A DNA stretch of 43,230 nucleotides from JAIQFR01 sp041494445 (GCA_041494445.1 JBGQAU010000016.1:1-43230), one strand, 5' to 3'; counted from the stretch's first letter, positions 1 through 8,745 are shown. Translations and numbers: made by a program. Notes: generated by a model from the letters alone, not told the origin.

Positions 1-976
1 CGAGCTTCACGAGGTAGGCGAACGGCCAGATCTGGCCGTTGTGCGTGTGGCCCGAGAGCATCAGGTCGGCGCCGAGCTCTGCCGCCCGCTCGACCTCGCT
101 CGGGCTGTGGCAGAGGAAGATCGTGGCGCCGCGGGGACGCGACGCGAGAGCGCGCGCGACGAAGCCGTCCCTCTCGCCCAACTGCCGCCGGGCGGTGAGG
201 TCGTCGACACCGGCCACCACGAGGCCCGGCGCCGCTTCGGCCGCCTCGTCCCGAAGCACCCGGAATCCCGCCGCCCGGAGGACGGCGACCGACCGATCGA
301 GCCCCGCGTAGAACTCGTGGTTCCCCGTGACCGCGAAGACGCCGAGCGGCGCCGTGAGGCGGTGGAGGACGGGAGCCAGGGCCTCGGCCCTCGAGGCATC
401 ATGGTCCAGGACGTCCCCGGTGACGGCGATGAGGTCCGGCTTCAGGGCCTCGACGTCGGCGATCCGGCGCGACAGCCAGCCCTTCGCCAGGAGCGGCCCG
501 AGGTGGAGGTCCGAGAGCTGAACCACCACGAGGCCGTCGAGCTGGGGCCCCAAACCCTTCACCCCGACGGTGCGCTCGGTGATCTCCGGCGGGCGCAGTC
601 CCTGGACCAGGGCCGCCGCGGACAGGAAGCCCGCCGCGGCGAGCGCGACCGCCCGCGCTCGCGCCGCGTGCTCGCGGAACAGGAAGCCGAAGCCCGTGGC
701 CACGTCCGCTACCAGGAGCGAGACGACGGTCAGGAAGAGCACCCCGACCCAGACCGAGCCGATCGCGTCCAGCGGGAAGTCCAGGCGGCCGGCCCGCGAC
801 GAGAGGATCCGCGCCAGGGGGTAGCTGAGCCAGAGCGCCGCCGCCGCGAGGGCCAAGAAGCGGCGGGCGAGGGGCGACGCGAAGGCCGGGAGCCCCGAGA
901 CGCGCCAGAACGCGTACGCGTGCATGAGGGTCCACACCGAAAGGACGATCAGCAGGAAGACCGTCAGCCTCGCCAT
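1..976 (-). CDS. Membrane-anchored metallophosphoesterase (3' end cut off by window)
   Basis: This is a calcineurin-like phosphoesterase with an N-terminal membrane domain. Four hydrophobic segments are visible at about residues 1-25, 40-60, 72-96 and 107-125. They are followed by the metal-site motifs in the usual order: SDLHLG (155-160), GDVLDH (187-192), GNHEF (218-222), LCHSP, and SGHTHNGQ near the window edge. The order resembles the YkuE/YaeI type, some members of which act on lipid-like pyrophosphates; the substrate here is unknown. The ATG at 976 lies 13 nt after the stop of the homocysteine methyltransferase gene, so it is probably the last gene of that operon. The ribosome binding site is weak. 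The C-terminus runs off the window, so about 325 residues are seen. Confidence 0.85.
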   Translation of the reverse strand, partial: MARLTVFLLIVLSVWTLMHAYAFWRVSGLPAFASPLARRFLALAAAALWLSYPLARILSSRAGRLDFPLDAIGSVWVGVLFLTVVSLLVADVATGFGFLFREHAARARAVALAAAGFLSAAALVQGLRPPEITERTVGVKGLGPQLDGLVVVQLSDLHLGPLLAKGWLSRRIADVEALKPDLIAVTGDVLDHDASRAEALAPVLHRLTAPLGVFAVTGNHEFYAGLDRSVAVLRAAGFRVLRDEAAEAAPGLVVAGVDDLTARRQLGERDGFVARALASRPRGATIFLCHSPSEVERAAELGADLMLSGHTHNGQIWPFAYLVKL

Positions 977-989
977 GGAAATCGCCGGG

Positions 990-1883
990 TTACCGGGTTC
1001 CGCGCCGGTCGACGGCTTCGCGTAAGGCGCGCACGTGCTCGGGGCCGGTGCCGCAGCAGCCGCCTACGATCGCGACGCCGAGAGCGATGAGAGCGCGGGC
1101 CCTTTCCGCCATGTACCCGGGGTCTTCGGTGTACACGAGGCCGCCCGCCGACGCGTGGGGAAGGCCGGCGTTGGGCTGGATCGCGACCGGCGTCTGGGTG
1201 CGCGCCTTGAACTCGGCGGCGATCTCCACCATCGCGTCGCTGCCGTTCCCGCAGTTCGAGCCGACGGCGTCGGCGCCGGCGTCCTCGAGGACGCGGCACG
1301 CGCGCTCGACCGTGACCCCCATGATCGTGAAGAACCCCCGAGGCGTCCGGTCGAAGGTCATCGTCGCCACAACGGGAACGGCCGGCGCCGCCTCCTTCGC
1401 CGCACGGACCGCCAGGGCCGCCTCCGTCGCGTCGCTCATGGTCTCCACGAAGATCGCGTCGGCCCCGGCCTCCGCCAGGGCGCGGGCCTGGACGGAGAAG
1501 CTCCGGAGAACCTCGGCCTCCGAGGCGTCGCCGTACGGCTCGAGCAGGCGCCCGGAGGGACCCATGGACCCGTAGACCAGCGCGCGCCCGGCGACCCCCC
1601 GTCTCGCCGCCTCGACCGCCCGCGCGTTGATCTCGGCTGCGCGCCGTCCGAGCCCGTACGGAGCCAGCTTCAGCGGGGAGCCGCCGAAGGTGTCGGCCTG
1701 CACGAGATCGGCGCCCGCCGCCGCGTAGACTGCGGCCACTTCCTCCAGCACGTCGGGTCTCTCGAGGGCGAGGGCCTCGGGACACGCTCCCGGGGCGAGA
1801 CCGCGGGCCATGAGCAGGGTGCCCATGGCGCCGTCCGCCACCAGCACCTCGCCCACGGCCAGCCGCTCCAAGAGCCCCCGCAC
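990..1883 (-). CDS. Homocysteine S-methyltransferase domain protein (MetH N-terminal module, stand-alone)
   Basis: This 297-residue protein matches the zinc-dependent homocysteine-binding barrel that forms the first module of cobalamin methionine synthase. Visible motifs are VADGAMGTLL (15-24), QADTFGGS (62-69), FVETMSD (145-151), and the three zinc cysteines: C211 in GSNCGNGSD and C276/C277 in GGCCGTG. It has no folate, B12 or activation module of its own, but the B12-binding and activation proteins are encoded just upstream. It should move a methyl group from methylcobalamin on the corrinoid protein to homocysteine, giving methionine. The start is the GTG at 1883, one base after the stop of the corrinoid gene, with a G-rich Shine-Dalgarno stretch upstream. 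A longer reading frame upstream overlaps the corrinoid gene and is not convincing. Function of the fold is certain; the exact donor is inferred. Confidence 0.9.
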   Translation of the reverse strand: MRGLLERLAVGEVLVADGAMGTLLMARGLAPGACPEALALERPDVLEEVAAVYAAAGADLVQADTFGGSPLKLAPYGLGRRAAEINARAVEAARRGVAGRALVYGSMGPSGRLLEPYGDASEAEVLRSFSVQARALAEAGADAIFVETMSDATEAALAVRAAKEAAPAVPVVATMTFDRTPRGFFTIMGVTVERACRVLEDAGADAVGSNCGNGSDAMVEIAAEFKARTQTPVAIQPNAGLPHASAGGLVYTEDPGYMAERARALIALGVAIVGGCCGTGPEHVRALREAVDRRGTR

Positions 1884-1884
1884 G

Positions 1885-2523
1885 TCAGACCGCCCCCACC
1901 AGCTCGGCAACGCGTTCCACCGCGTTCGCCGCGTCGTAGCCGTGGGCGTCGGCGCCGATCTCCCGCGCGAACTCGGCCGACACCGGCGCCCCGCCGACGA
2001 TGGTCCTGACCTTCCCGGCAAGGCCGCGCCGCCCCAGGAGATCCACGACCTTCGCCATGCCGGGCATGGTCGTGGTGAGCAGCGCCGACATGCCGACGAC
2101 TCCCGCTCCCTCGCGCTCCGCGGCCTCGACGAACCGCTCGGGAGCCACGTCGTTCCCGAGATCGATCACATCGAACCCGGCCCCCTTGAGCATGATCCCC
2201 ACCAGGTTCTTCCCGATGTCGTGCAGGTCTCCCTGGATCGTGCCGATCACCACCGTTCCCCGCGCCCGTGCCGCCTCCCCCGCGAGGAGCGGCTTCACGA
2301 CCTCGACACCCGCCGTCATCGCCTTCGCCGCGAGAAGGACGTCGGGAAGGAAGATCTCGTGCCGGCGGAAGCGCTCGCCGACGTCCGCCATCCCGAGGAT
2401 CAGTCCGCGGTCGAGCACCTCCTTCGGCGTGGTGCCGACCGCGAGCGCCGCCCTCGCAAGCTCCGCCACCCGCCGATCCTCACCCCTTCCGAGGCTCTCC
2501 GCGATCTCCCGAAGGATTTCCAT
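1885..2523 (-). CDS. Corrinoid (B12-binding) methyl carrier protein, MtaC/MttC type
   Basis: This 212-residue protein has the standard two-domain plan of methyltransferase corrinoid proteins: a helical cap (about 1-88) and a Rossmann-like cobalamin domain (about 89-212). The cobalt-ligating histidine is H101 in the D-x-H-x-x-G motif GDLHDIGKNLV, and SALLTTTM (about 146-153) and GGAPVS are typical of the MtbC/MttC/MtaC group. In this family the protein carries a methyl group on cobalt between a substrate-specific methyltransferase and a second methyltransferase. Its gene overlaps the activation-domain gene by 44 bases and is followed one base later by the homocysteine methyltransferase gene, so all three are probably translated together and interact. 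The ATG at 2523 fits the family length. Confidence 0.95.
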   Translation of the reverse strand: MEILREIAESLGRGEDRRVAELARAALAVGTTPKEVLDRGLILGMADVGERFRRHEIFLPDVLLAAKAMTAGVEVVKPLLAGEAARARGTVVIGTIQGDLHDIGKNLVGIMLKGAGFDVIDLGNDVAPERFVEAAEREGAGVVGMSALLTTTMPGMAKVVDLLGRRGLAGKVRTIVGGAPVSAEFAREIGADAHGYDAANAVERVAELVGAV

Positions 2524-3256
2524 GTTCGTCCTCCCAATCCTCTCCCGGCGCGACGGCGGCGGCCGCCCGGTCGCGGCAACTCCTCTCTCCGCACGTCGCG
2601 CAGCACGCGTAGACCGGCTCGAGCCGATGGATCCCCTCCGGGCCCACGGCGATCACCCCCGAGACCGACTTCAGCGGCCGCATGAGGCAGCTCTCGTTGA
2701 GAACGATGCCGGCCTCCCCGGGCACGAGGCGCGCGAAGAGCCTCCGCTGCCCCGTGAGGTCCCACCCGCAGTAACCGGGACTGTAGTCGAGGGCCCGCCG
2801 GTCGGCCGGCACCTCGCCCCGGGCGATGAGAGCCGAGAGGTAACGGCGCGCGAGGATCCGCGACAGTCCCTCGGCGGCGGACGACGCCGCGGCGTCGAGC
2901 ACGTAGCCGAGCGCGAAGTCGTCTGTACCGAAGAGGGCGGCGATCTCGAGGCTCACGTCCTCGCCGAGCGTCGCCGCGAAAAGCGCCAGCCGGTCGGCGC
3001 GCGGCAAGACGGCGTCGAGCGGGGCGGGCGAGAGGTTTTTCCCCTCGCCGGCGTACACCGCCTCGAACTCCTGCCGCGCGATCTGCTCGACGACTCCCGC
3101 GGGCTGCGCGTGACGCCGGAGCAGGTCCACGGCCTTCGACAGGAGACCGCTCACCGTGGCGGTGGGCTCGCGGTCCCTTCCGATCCCGAGGCGCTCCAGG
3201 ACCGCTCGCGGGTCCGGCTCCGCCTCGGCGAGGTCGAGTCTCAGGACGGCCCTCAC
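2480..3256 (-). CDS. Stand-alone methionine synthase activation-domain protein (AdoMet-dependent corrinoid reactivation)
   Basis: This 258-residue protein resembles the C-terminal activation module of MetH. The AdoMet-binding region is recognisable as DYSPGYCGWDL (157-167), the counterpart of the RxxxGYPACP motif, followed by LNESCLMRPLKSVSG (186-200), the counterpart of the LTES..PxxSVSG segment. In MetH this module reductively remethylates inactive cob(II)alamin using AdoMet. Proteins like this one are found beside corrinoid methyltransferases, where they are thought to serve as the reactivator. The C-terminus carries a cysteine cluster, C218, C219, C222 and C227, which could bind metal or an Fe-S cluster (inference). 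The GTG start at 3256 overlaps the stop of the MttB-family gene as GTGA, and its own 3' end overlaps the corrinoid gene. Confidence 0.85.
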   Translation of the reverse strand: MRAVLRLDLAEAEPDPRAVLERLGIGRDREPTATVSGLLSKAVDLLRRHAQPAGVVEQIARQEFEAVYAGEGKNLSPAPLDAVLPRADRLALFAATLGEDVSLEIAALFGTDDFALGYVLDAAASSAAEGLSRILARRYLSALIARGEVPADRRALDYSPGYCGWDLTGQRRLFARLVPGEAGIVLNESCLMRPLKSVSGVIAVGPEGIHRLEPVYACCATCGERSCRDRAAAAVAPGEDWEDEHGNPSGDRGEPRKG

Positions 3257-4713
3257 GCTTCCCTCGGGGGCAGCGCTTCCATCCCGGCGCGGCGGGCCTC
3301 GCCTTCCATCAGGCGCGTCAGGTCCCGCTTCACGTCCCCGGACAGCCGCGACGGGACATGGGCGCCGACGAGCCGCTTCACCTCCCGGAACGCCCTCTCG
3401 CCGAGGGAGAGGCTCCCCTCCTCGCGCCAACGGGAAAGGTTCGCCCGATCGATGGCCGGTCCCGGGAAGCAGTGCTCGGTCCTGAGGTGCCGGCGCGTAT
3501 GAGCGGCGATCAGAAGGTGCTTCTCGCGCAGCAGCTCTTCGAAGAGCGGGAGCGAGGGGAAATCGTCGCGCGGCTCGATCCCTCGGGCGAGCCTCAGGAC
3601 GAGGCCGCAGATCTCGTGGTCCAGCACCAGCTTCTCGAGGCTCTGGCAGCTCTCGAAATCGAGCATGCCCGGTCCCGAGACGCTGTTGATCCCCGCGAGC
3701 GCCGCCAGCGTCGCCCCCATCGAGGTTTCGAGCCCGGCCTGTGCGTCGAGGCGCTTCGCGTCGCTCAGCGCGATGTAGGCCTGTGTCGGGAGATGGAGGT
3801 GCTTTCCGATCTCGTTGTAGGCGCAGTCCACCATCTGCGTCTCGACCGCACCCATCGGCGTGGTCTCGTACCTCACGTCGAACGCGGCGGGGGAGCCGCC
3901 GTAGAGGACCGGCGCCCCCGGGCCCGCGAGCTGGGCGATCACGAGCCCGCTCAGGGTCTCGGCGGTGTGCTGGATCAGCGTCCCCACCAGCGTCACCGGC
4001 GCCATGAACCCCGAAAGCGGCATCGAGATCAGCTCGGTCGGGATCCCCCACCGCGCGCAGTCCACGAGGTTCTGCGACGTGATCTCGCTCCACTTGAGCG
4101 GCGATGTGGGGCAACACGAGAAGATCGTCAGCGGCTTCTCCCGGAGTGCCTTTTCGTCGCCCCGGACCGCGAGCTGAAAGTCCTTCATCAACTCGAACGA
4201 TTCGATCCGGAACGCCCCGGTGACGACCGGCTTCTCGCAGTACATGAGGCTCAGGTACAGTCGGTAGCTGTCCGACACCGACTCGTGGACGTCCGCGGGG
4301 ACGATCGCGGTGCTCGCCGCGTGGATGTCCGGGAGACCGCTCACGACCTTGAAATGCTCGACGCAGTCCCGGGTCGAGGGCCTGCGAATCTCGCCGGACG
4401 CTCCGTCGAGCACGTGAATCGCCGCGGACCCCGGCGTGAAGTGGATGCGACGACCCGAGAGGTCGTGGGTCTCCTGGCCCAGGACATCGTAGAGCTTGAA
4501 TCCCTTCGGGGCGCTGGCGACCGCGCGATCCACCAACTCCTCCCGGAAGTACACCCGCTGGGCCTCCCGGTCCACCTTCGCCCCGTGGTCGGCAAGGAGC
4601 GACAGCACGCGAGGGTTGTGGACCTCGACGCCGAGGCGCCACAGAACCTCCCTGGCCTCCGCGAGAATCCGCTCGATCAGGGTGTCGTCCAGCAGCCGGA
4701 ATATCGGTCTCAT
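3253..4713 (-). CDS. MttB-family (trimethylamine methyltransferase superfamily) methyltransferase, no pyrrolysine
   Basis: This 486-residue protein belongs to the MttB superfamily, which demethylates methylated amines and passes the methyl group to a corrinoid protein. Family hallmarks include FTPGSAAIHVLD (92-103), YGGSPAAFD (271-279), SDAKRLDAQAG (317-327) and SVSGPGMLDFESC (344-356) followed by LEKLVLDHEI. There is no in-frame amber codon, so it belongs to the non-pyrrolysine branch that includes the glycine betaine, proline betaine and carnitine demethylases MtgB, MtpB and MtcB. The substrate cannot be read from sequence; a quaternary amine is the natural expectation. The ATG at 4713 has a GGGGGA Shine-Dalgarno and follows the nicotinamidase-like gene by 8 nt. 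A longer frame upstream exists but would cover that gene. Confidence 0.92.
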   Translation of the reverse strand: MRPIFRLLDDTLIERILAEAREVLWRLGVEVHNPRVLSLLADHGAKVDREAQRVYFREELVDRAVASAPKGFKLYDVLGQETHDLSGRRIHFTPGSAAIHVLDGASGEIRRPSTRDCVEHFKVVSGLPDIHAASTAIVPADVHESVSDSYRLYLSLMYCEKPVVTGAFRIESFELMKDFQLAVRGDEKALREKPLTIFSCCPTSPLKWSEITSQNLVDCARWGIPTELISMPLSGFMAPVTLVGTLIQHTAETLSGLVIAQLAGPGAPVLYGGSPAAFDVRYETTPMGAVETQMVDCAYNEIGKHLHLPTQAYIALSDAKRLDAQAGLETSMGATLAALAGINSVSGPGMLDFESCQSLEKLVLDHEICGLVLRLARGIEPRDDFPSLPLFEELLREKHLLIAAHTRRHLRTEHCFPGPAIDRANLSRWREEGSLSLGERAFREVKRLVGAHVPSRLSGDVKRDLTRLMEGEARRAGMEALPPREA

Positions 4714-4721
4714 GCTTCCCC

Positions 4722-5357
4722 CTACCGCGTCAGCTCCAGGACCTCGTCGGTGCGCGCGATCCTCACGCCCCGCCGGCGCCATTCCTCGAGCAGCCCGGGA
4801 GCCGTCTCGGCGCGGATCGCCTTGGCGGCGTCCTCGACGAGCCACACCTCCAACCGCCCGAGCGTCAGGAATCCCTCGACGGCGTACCGGGCGCAGACGT
4901 CCAGGGCGACCCCGTACACCACGATGCGCGAGGGGTCGTACGCGCGCAGCACCGTGCACGAGTTCGGGTTGGAGAACACGTCGAACCGCTGCTTCTGGAG
5001 GAACACCTCCCCCCGGTGGTTGCGGACCTGCGCCGCGAGCGCCGGGGCCGGGACTGGGTTCGACGGGACCCAGAGCGGGTTCTGCGGCGCCGTCGCGGCG
5101 ATCTTCGCGGCCCCCGGTGTCCCCGCGACGCAGTGGGGCGGGTAGGTCTCGCGAAAGTCGGGCCGGTCCGAGAACTCCGGATCGTCGGGCGCGTGGTGGT
5201 CCACCGACCCAGCCCGGTCGATCCCCGAGCGCCTCGCGTGGAGCGTGAGCGTTTCCAGGTTGGCGACGATCGTCTCGGCGCCGGGCACGTAGAGCGCCCC
5301 CGAGGGGTCCATGAAGTCCACCTGCGTGTCCACGTCCCAGAACAGGATCCCCGCCAT
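4722..5357 (-). CDS. Nicotinamidase/isochorismatase-family cysteine hydrolase
   Basis: This 211-residue protein has the complete catalytic triad of the cysteine hydrolase family: D10 in DVDTQVDF, K122 in FLQKQRFD and C155 in VALDVCARYAV. Metal ligands typical of true nicotinamidases are also present: D53 and H55 in SVDHHAPD and H75 in YPPHCVAGTPGA. PHCVxGTxG is a nicotinamidase signature, so hydrolysis of nicotinamide to nicotinate is the best guess, although family members cleave other amides. It is the first gene of the corrinoid methyltransferase operon. The ATG at 5357 has a strong GGAGGT Shine-Dalgarno, and a TACAAT hexamer lies about 30 nt upstream. Confidence 0.88.
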   Translation of the reverse strand: MAGILFWDVDTQVDFMDPSGALYVPGAETIVANLETLTLHARRSGIDRAGSVDHHAPDDPEFSDRPDFRETYPPHCVAGTPGAAKIAATAPQNPLWVPSNPVPAPALAAQVRNHRGEVFLQKQRFDVFSNPNSCTVLRAYDPSRIVVYGVALDVCARYAVEGFLTLGRLEVWLVEDAAKAIRAETAPGLLEEWRRRGVRIARTDEVLELTR

Positions 5358-5385
5358 GACGCACCTCCGGCATCGATGGCTCGTT

Positions 5386-5391
5386 ATTGTA
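5386..5391 (-). promoter_or_regulatory. Putative -10 element for the corrinoid methyltransferase operon
   Basis: The minus strand reads TACAAT (5 of 6 matches to TATAAT) about 29 nt upstream of the nicotinamidase-like start. No good -35 hexamer is visible at the standard distance, so this rests on the -10 and its position alone. Confidence 0.4.
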
Positions 5392-5419
5392 TCCGCGAAC
5401 GGCGCCGGGCGGTGACGCC

Positions 5420-5449
5420 GGGTTCAAGCTCGACGGGTTCAAGCTCGAC
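5420..5449. repeat. Perfect 15-bp tandem duplication in the divergent promoter region
   Basis: The unit GGGTTCAAGCTCGAC occurs twice head-to-tail with no mismatch (5420-5434 and 5435-5449). It ends one base before the proposed -35 hexamer of the rightward promoter. Each unit contains AAGCTCGA, which includes the palindrome AGCT. It could be a duplicated operator or simply a replication-slippage duplication. Confidence 0.9.
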
Positions 5450-5450
5450 C

Positions 5451-5479
5451 TTGCGGTAGATCTCTTGCGGCCGTATAAA
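5451..5479 (+). promoter_or_regulatory. Putative sigma-70-type promoter for the cohesin-domain gene
   Basis: TTGCGG (5451-5456) and TATAAA (5474-5479) are separated by 17 bp, the preferred spacing. The -10 matches 5 of 6 consensus bases and the -35 matches 3 of 6. It lies 68 nt upstream of the proposed GTG start at 5547. Confidence 0.5.
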
Positions 5480-5546
5480 CGGTACGTCCTTCGTTCCTTG
5501 TGTGCTTCTGCTGGGTCCGCGGGGTGATGCGTTCGGGGAGATCGCG

Positions 5547-6131
5547 GTGCACAAGCCGATCCGATGCGTGGCGGCATTCCTCCTGATCGTGCTTCCAGCA
5601 TTCGTGCCGACGACGGCGTGCAGAAGCCGGCGCGAGCCGGTTACCGCGCCTCTCTCGCCGCCGAGCGGCTCCACCGCTCCCTCTCCGGAGGGCGCGCCTC
5701 CCGCAGCGCCATCCACGCCGGCGGTGGTACGCATGTTCGTGAACGCGAGCGAGGTCGGCGTCGGCGATCGCGTCTCCTTGCACGTCGTGATCCAGGGCGC
5801 GCTGGACGTCGGGAGCGTGCCGTTCCACCTGGTGTTCAATCCCGCCGTGCTTCGTTTCGAGGGGAGCGAGCAGGGGCCGTTCCTCGGGAGCGACGGGAGG
5901 CAGACCGCGTACCTCGCCTCCACGACGTCCTCGGGGGACACCGTCGTGGTCGGACTCTCGCGGCTCGGCCCGGGCAACGGGATTTCCGGAGACGGCGAGC
6001 TGTGCGTCCTCCGCTTCACCGCCGTCGGCTCGGGCTACGCGGTGCTTGCTTTCGCCCACGAGAAGGTGCGGGACTCGAGCAACCGGATCGTGCCCGGGGT
6101 CTTCCAGAACGCATCGGTGACGGTACGCTGA
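5547..6131 (+). CDS. Secreted cohesin-domain protein, possible lipoprotein
   Basis: This 194-residue protein begins with a hydrophobic signal (CVAAFLLIVLPAFVPTTAC). The TTAC at its end could be an atypical lipobox. A proline/serine/alanine-rich linker (about 30-60) leads to a single cohesin-like beta-sandwich (about 65-194), marked by SVPFHLVFNPAVLRFEG and later GDGELCVLRFTAVG. Cohesin domains bind protein or sugar partners; outside cellulosomes they occur in many secreted bacterial proteins of unknown role. No dockerin is visible in this window. The GTG at 5547 is preferred because GGGGAG lies 6-7 nt upstream and the signal peptide then begins with a short positive stretch; an in-frame start at 5502 is less likely. 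It ends 10 bases from the converging trxB. Confidence 0.75.
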   Translation: MHKPIRCVAAFLLIVLPAFVPTTACRSRREPVTAPLSPPSGSTAPSPEGAPPAAPSTPAVVRMFVNASEVGVGDRVSLHVVIQGALDVGSVPFHLVFNPAVLRFEGSEQGPFLGSDGRQTAYLASTTSSGDTVVVGLSRLGPGNGISGDGELCVLRFTAVGSGYAVLAFAHEKVRDSSNRIVPGVFQNASVTVR

Positions 6132-6141
6132 GATCGCGGAC

Positions 6142-7071
6142 CTACCGCCCCTCCCCCTCGAGCCACCTTTCGCAGTCGATGGCAGCCCGGCACCCGGCCG
6201 CAGCCGCCGTGACCGCCTGGCGGTAGACGTGGTCGTGCACGTCCCCGGCGGCGAAGACCCCCGGGATGTTCGTGTAGGACGAAGTCCCATCGATCGAGAG
6301 GTACCCCTCGGCGTTCATCGGGAGGACCGTCTTGAACATCGACGTGTTCGGCGTGTGGCCGATGGCCACGAAGAAGCCGGCGCAGGGCCGCTCGGCAACG
6401 GCACCGGTCTTCACGTTCCGGACGCGGACCGCCGCGACCTTCTGGCCGTCGCCCAGGACCTCGTCCACGACGGAGTCCCAGACCACTTCAACCTTCGGGT
6501 TCTTGAGCACTCGGTCGGCCATGATCTTCGAGGCGCGTAACGCGTCGCGCCGGTGGATCACGGTAGTGCGGGAGCCGTAGCGCGCCAGGAAAAGCGCCTC
6601 CTCCATCGCGGAGTCGCCTCCCCCCACCATGACGATCTCCTTCCCGCGGAAGAAGAACCCGTCGCAGGTCGCGCAGTAGGACACGCCGCGCCCGGCGTAC
6701 TCCTTCTCCCCGGGGACCCCGAGGGTGCGCGGCGAGGCGCCGGTCGCCACGATCACCGCGCGCGCGCGCACCTCCCGGTCGTCGGTCGAGACCCCGAACG
6801 GGCGCGCCGAGAAATCCACCCTGACGACGTCGCCGGGCAGGAACTCCGTGCCGAACCGCTCCGCCTGCTTGCGGAACCGGTCCATCAGCTCCGGCCCCAT
6901 GATTCCCTCGGGGAAGCCGGGATAGTTCTCGACCTCCGTCGTGTTCATGAGCTGTCCGCCGGCGAGCAGACCCTCCACCACCACCGGAGAGAGATTCGCC
7001 CGGGCACAGTAGATGGCGGCGGTGAGCCCCGCCGGTCCGGCTCCGATGATCACGACGTCGTGCTGCACCAC
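6142..7071 (-). CDS. trxB: Thioredoxin-disulfide reductase
   Basis: This is a full-length bacterial thioredoxin reductase of about 309 residues. It has the FAD-binding GAGPAGL motif at the N-terminus, the redox-active CATC near residues 133-136, the NADPH-binding GGGDSAMEEA segment, and the C-terminal GVFAAGDV motif. It uses NADPH to reduce thioredoxin in the cytoplasm. The start is ambiguous: TTG (7074), GTG (7071) and GTG (7068) follow one another. AGGGAGG at 7077-7083 gives better spacing to the GTG codons, so 7071 is chosen. It follows glgC by 12 nt and is the last gene of the glycogen operon, an unusual partner that may mean redox control or only shared expression. Confidence 0.95.
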   Translation of the reverse strand: MVQHDVVIIGAGPAGLTAAIYCARANLSPVVVEGLLAGGQLMNTTEVENYPGFPEGIMGPELMDRFRKQAERFGTEFLPGDVVRVDFSARPFGVSTDDREVRARAVIVATGASPRTLGVPGEKEYAGRGVSYCATCDGFFFRGKEIVMVGGGDSAMEEALFLARYGSRTTVIHRRDALRASKIMADRVLKNPKVEVVWDSVVDEVLGDGQKVAAVRVRNVKTGAVAERPCAGFFVAIGHTPNTSMFKTVLPMNAEGYLSIDGTSSYTNIPGVFAAGDVHDHVYRQAVTAAAAGCRAAIDCERWLEGEGR

Positions 7072-7083
7072 CAACGCCTCCCT

Positions 7084-8325
<1,242 letters not shown>

Positions 8326-8355
8326 CACGCTACCTCCCTCGAGCGGACCCGGGCC

Positions 8356-8745
8356 CTACTTGGGCTCCTCGGCGGGCCCCTCCCCGCCGGGCCGCGCCGC
8401 AAGGAGCTCGCGGATCTTCCCCCGGAGTTCCGAGGTGTCCGCGCTCTTGATGATATAGGCGTCGGCGGCCCAGCTCAGGAAGTTGTCTTTATGGGACGAG
8501 TACGCGGAGTTGAGGACCACCGGGATCTTGGGGTGCTTCTCAAGGATCCGGCCCATCGCCTCGAGGCCGTCCATGCCCGGCATCCGGATATCCAGGACGA
8601 CCAGGTCGGGCGACCCGGTCTCCAACGCCTCAAGGCCTTCCACCGCGGTCGCGGCGGTGATCACCTCGTACCCCTCCTGCTCCAGGTCGTGCTTGTAGAG
8701 CAGTCGGAGGTTCTTCTCGTCTTCAACGACCAGGATTTTCGGCAT
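8356..8745 (-). CDS. Single-domain CheY-like response regulator
   Basis: This 129-residue protein is a receiver domain only. The acidic pocket is VVEDEK at the N-terminus, the phosphoacceptor is D52 in VVLDIRMPGMDG, and the conserved lysine is K100 in YIIKSAD. It has no DNA-binding or enzymatic output domain, so it must act through protein contact, for example on its kinase, on another kinase in a relay, or on a metabolic enzyme. The ATG at 8745 has an AGGAGG 9 nt upstream and overlaps the histidine kinase gene by 23 nt, so the two are almost certainly partners. A tail of about 15 residues (ARPGGEGPAEEPK) is low-complexity. Confidence 0.93.
   Translation of the reverse strand: MPKILVVEDEKNLRLLYKHDLEQEGYEVITAATAVEGLEALETGSPDLVVLDIRMPGMDGLEAMGRILEKHPKIPVVLNSAYSSHKDNFLSWAADAYIIKSADTSELRGKIRELLAARPGGEGPAEEPK

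Noticed and set aside
3253..4713. Pyrrolysine in the MttB-family protein
   Set aside because: There is no in-frame TAG within the frame, so it is of the non-pyrrolysine type.
3253..5601. A longer reading frame for the MttB-family gene starting at 5601
   Set aside because: The extra N-terminal part overlaps the intact nicotinamidase-like gene; the ATG at 4713 fits the family length and has a Shine-Dalgarno.
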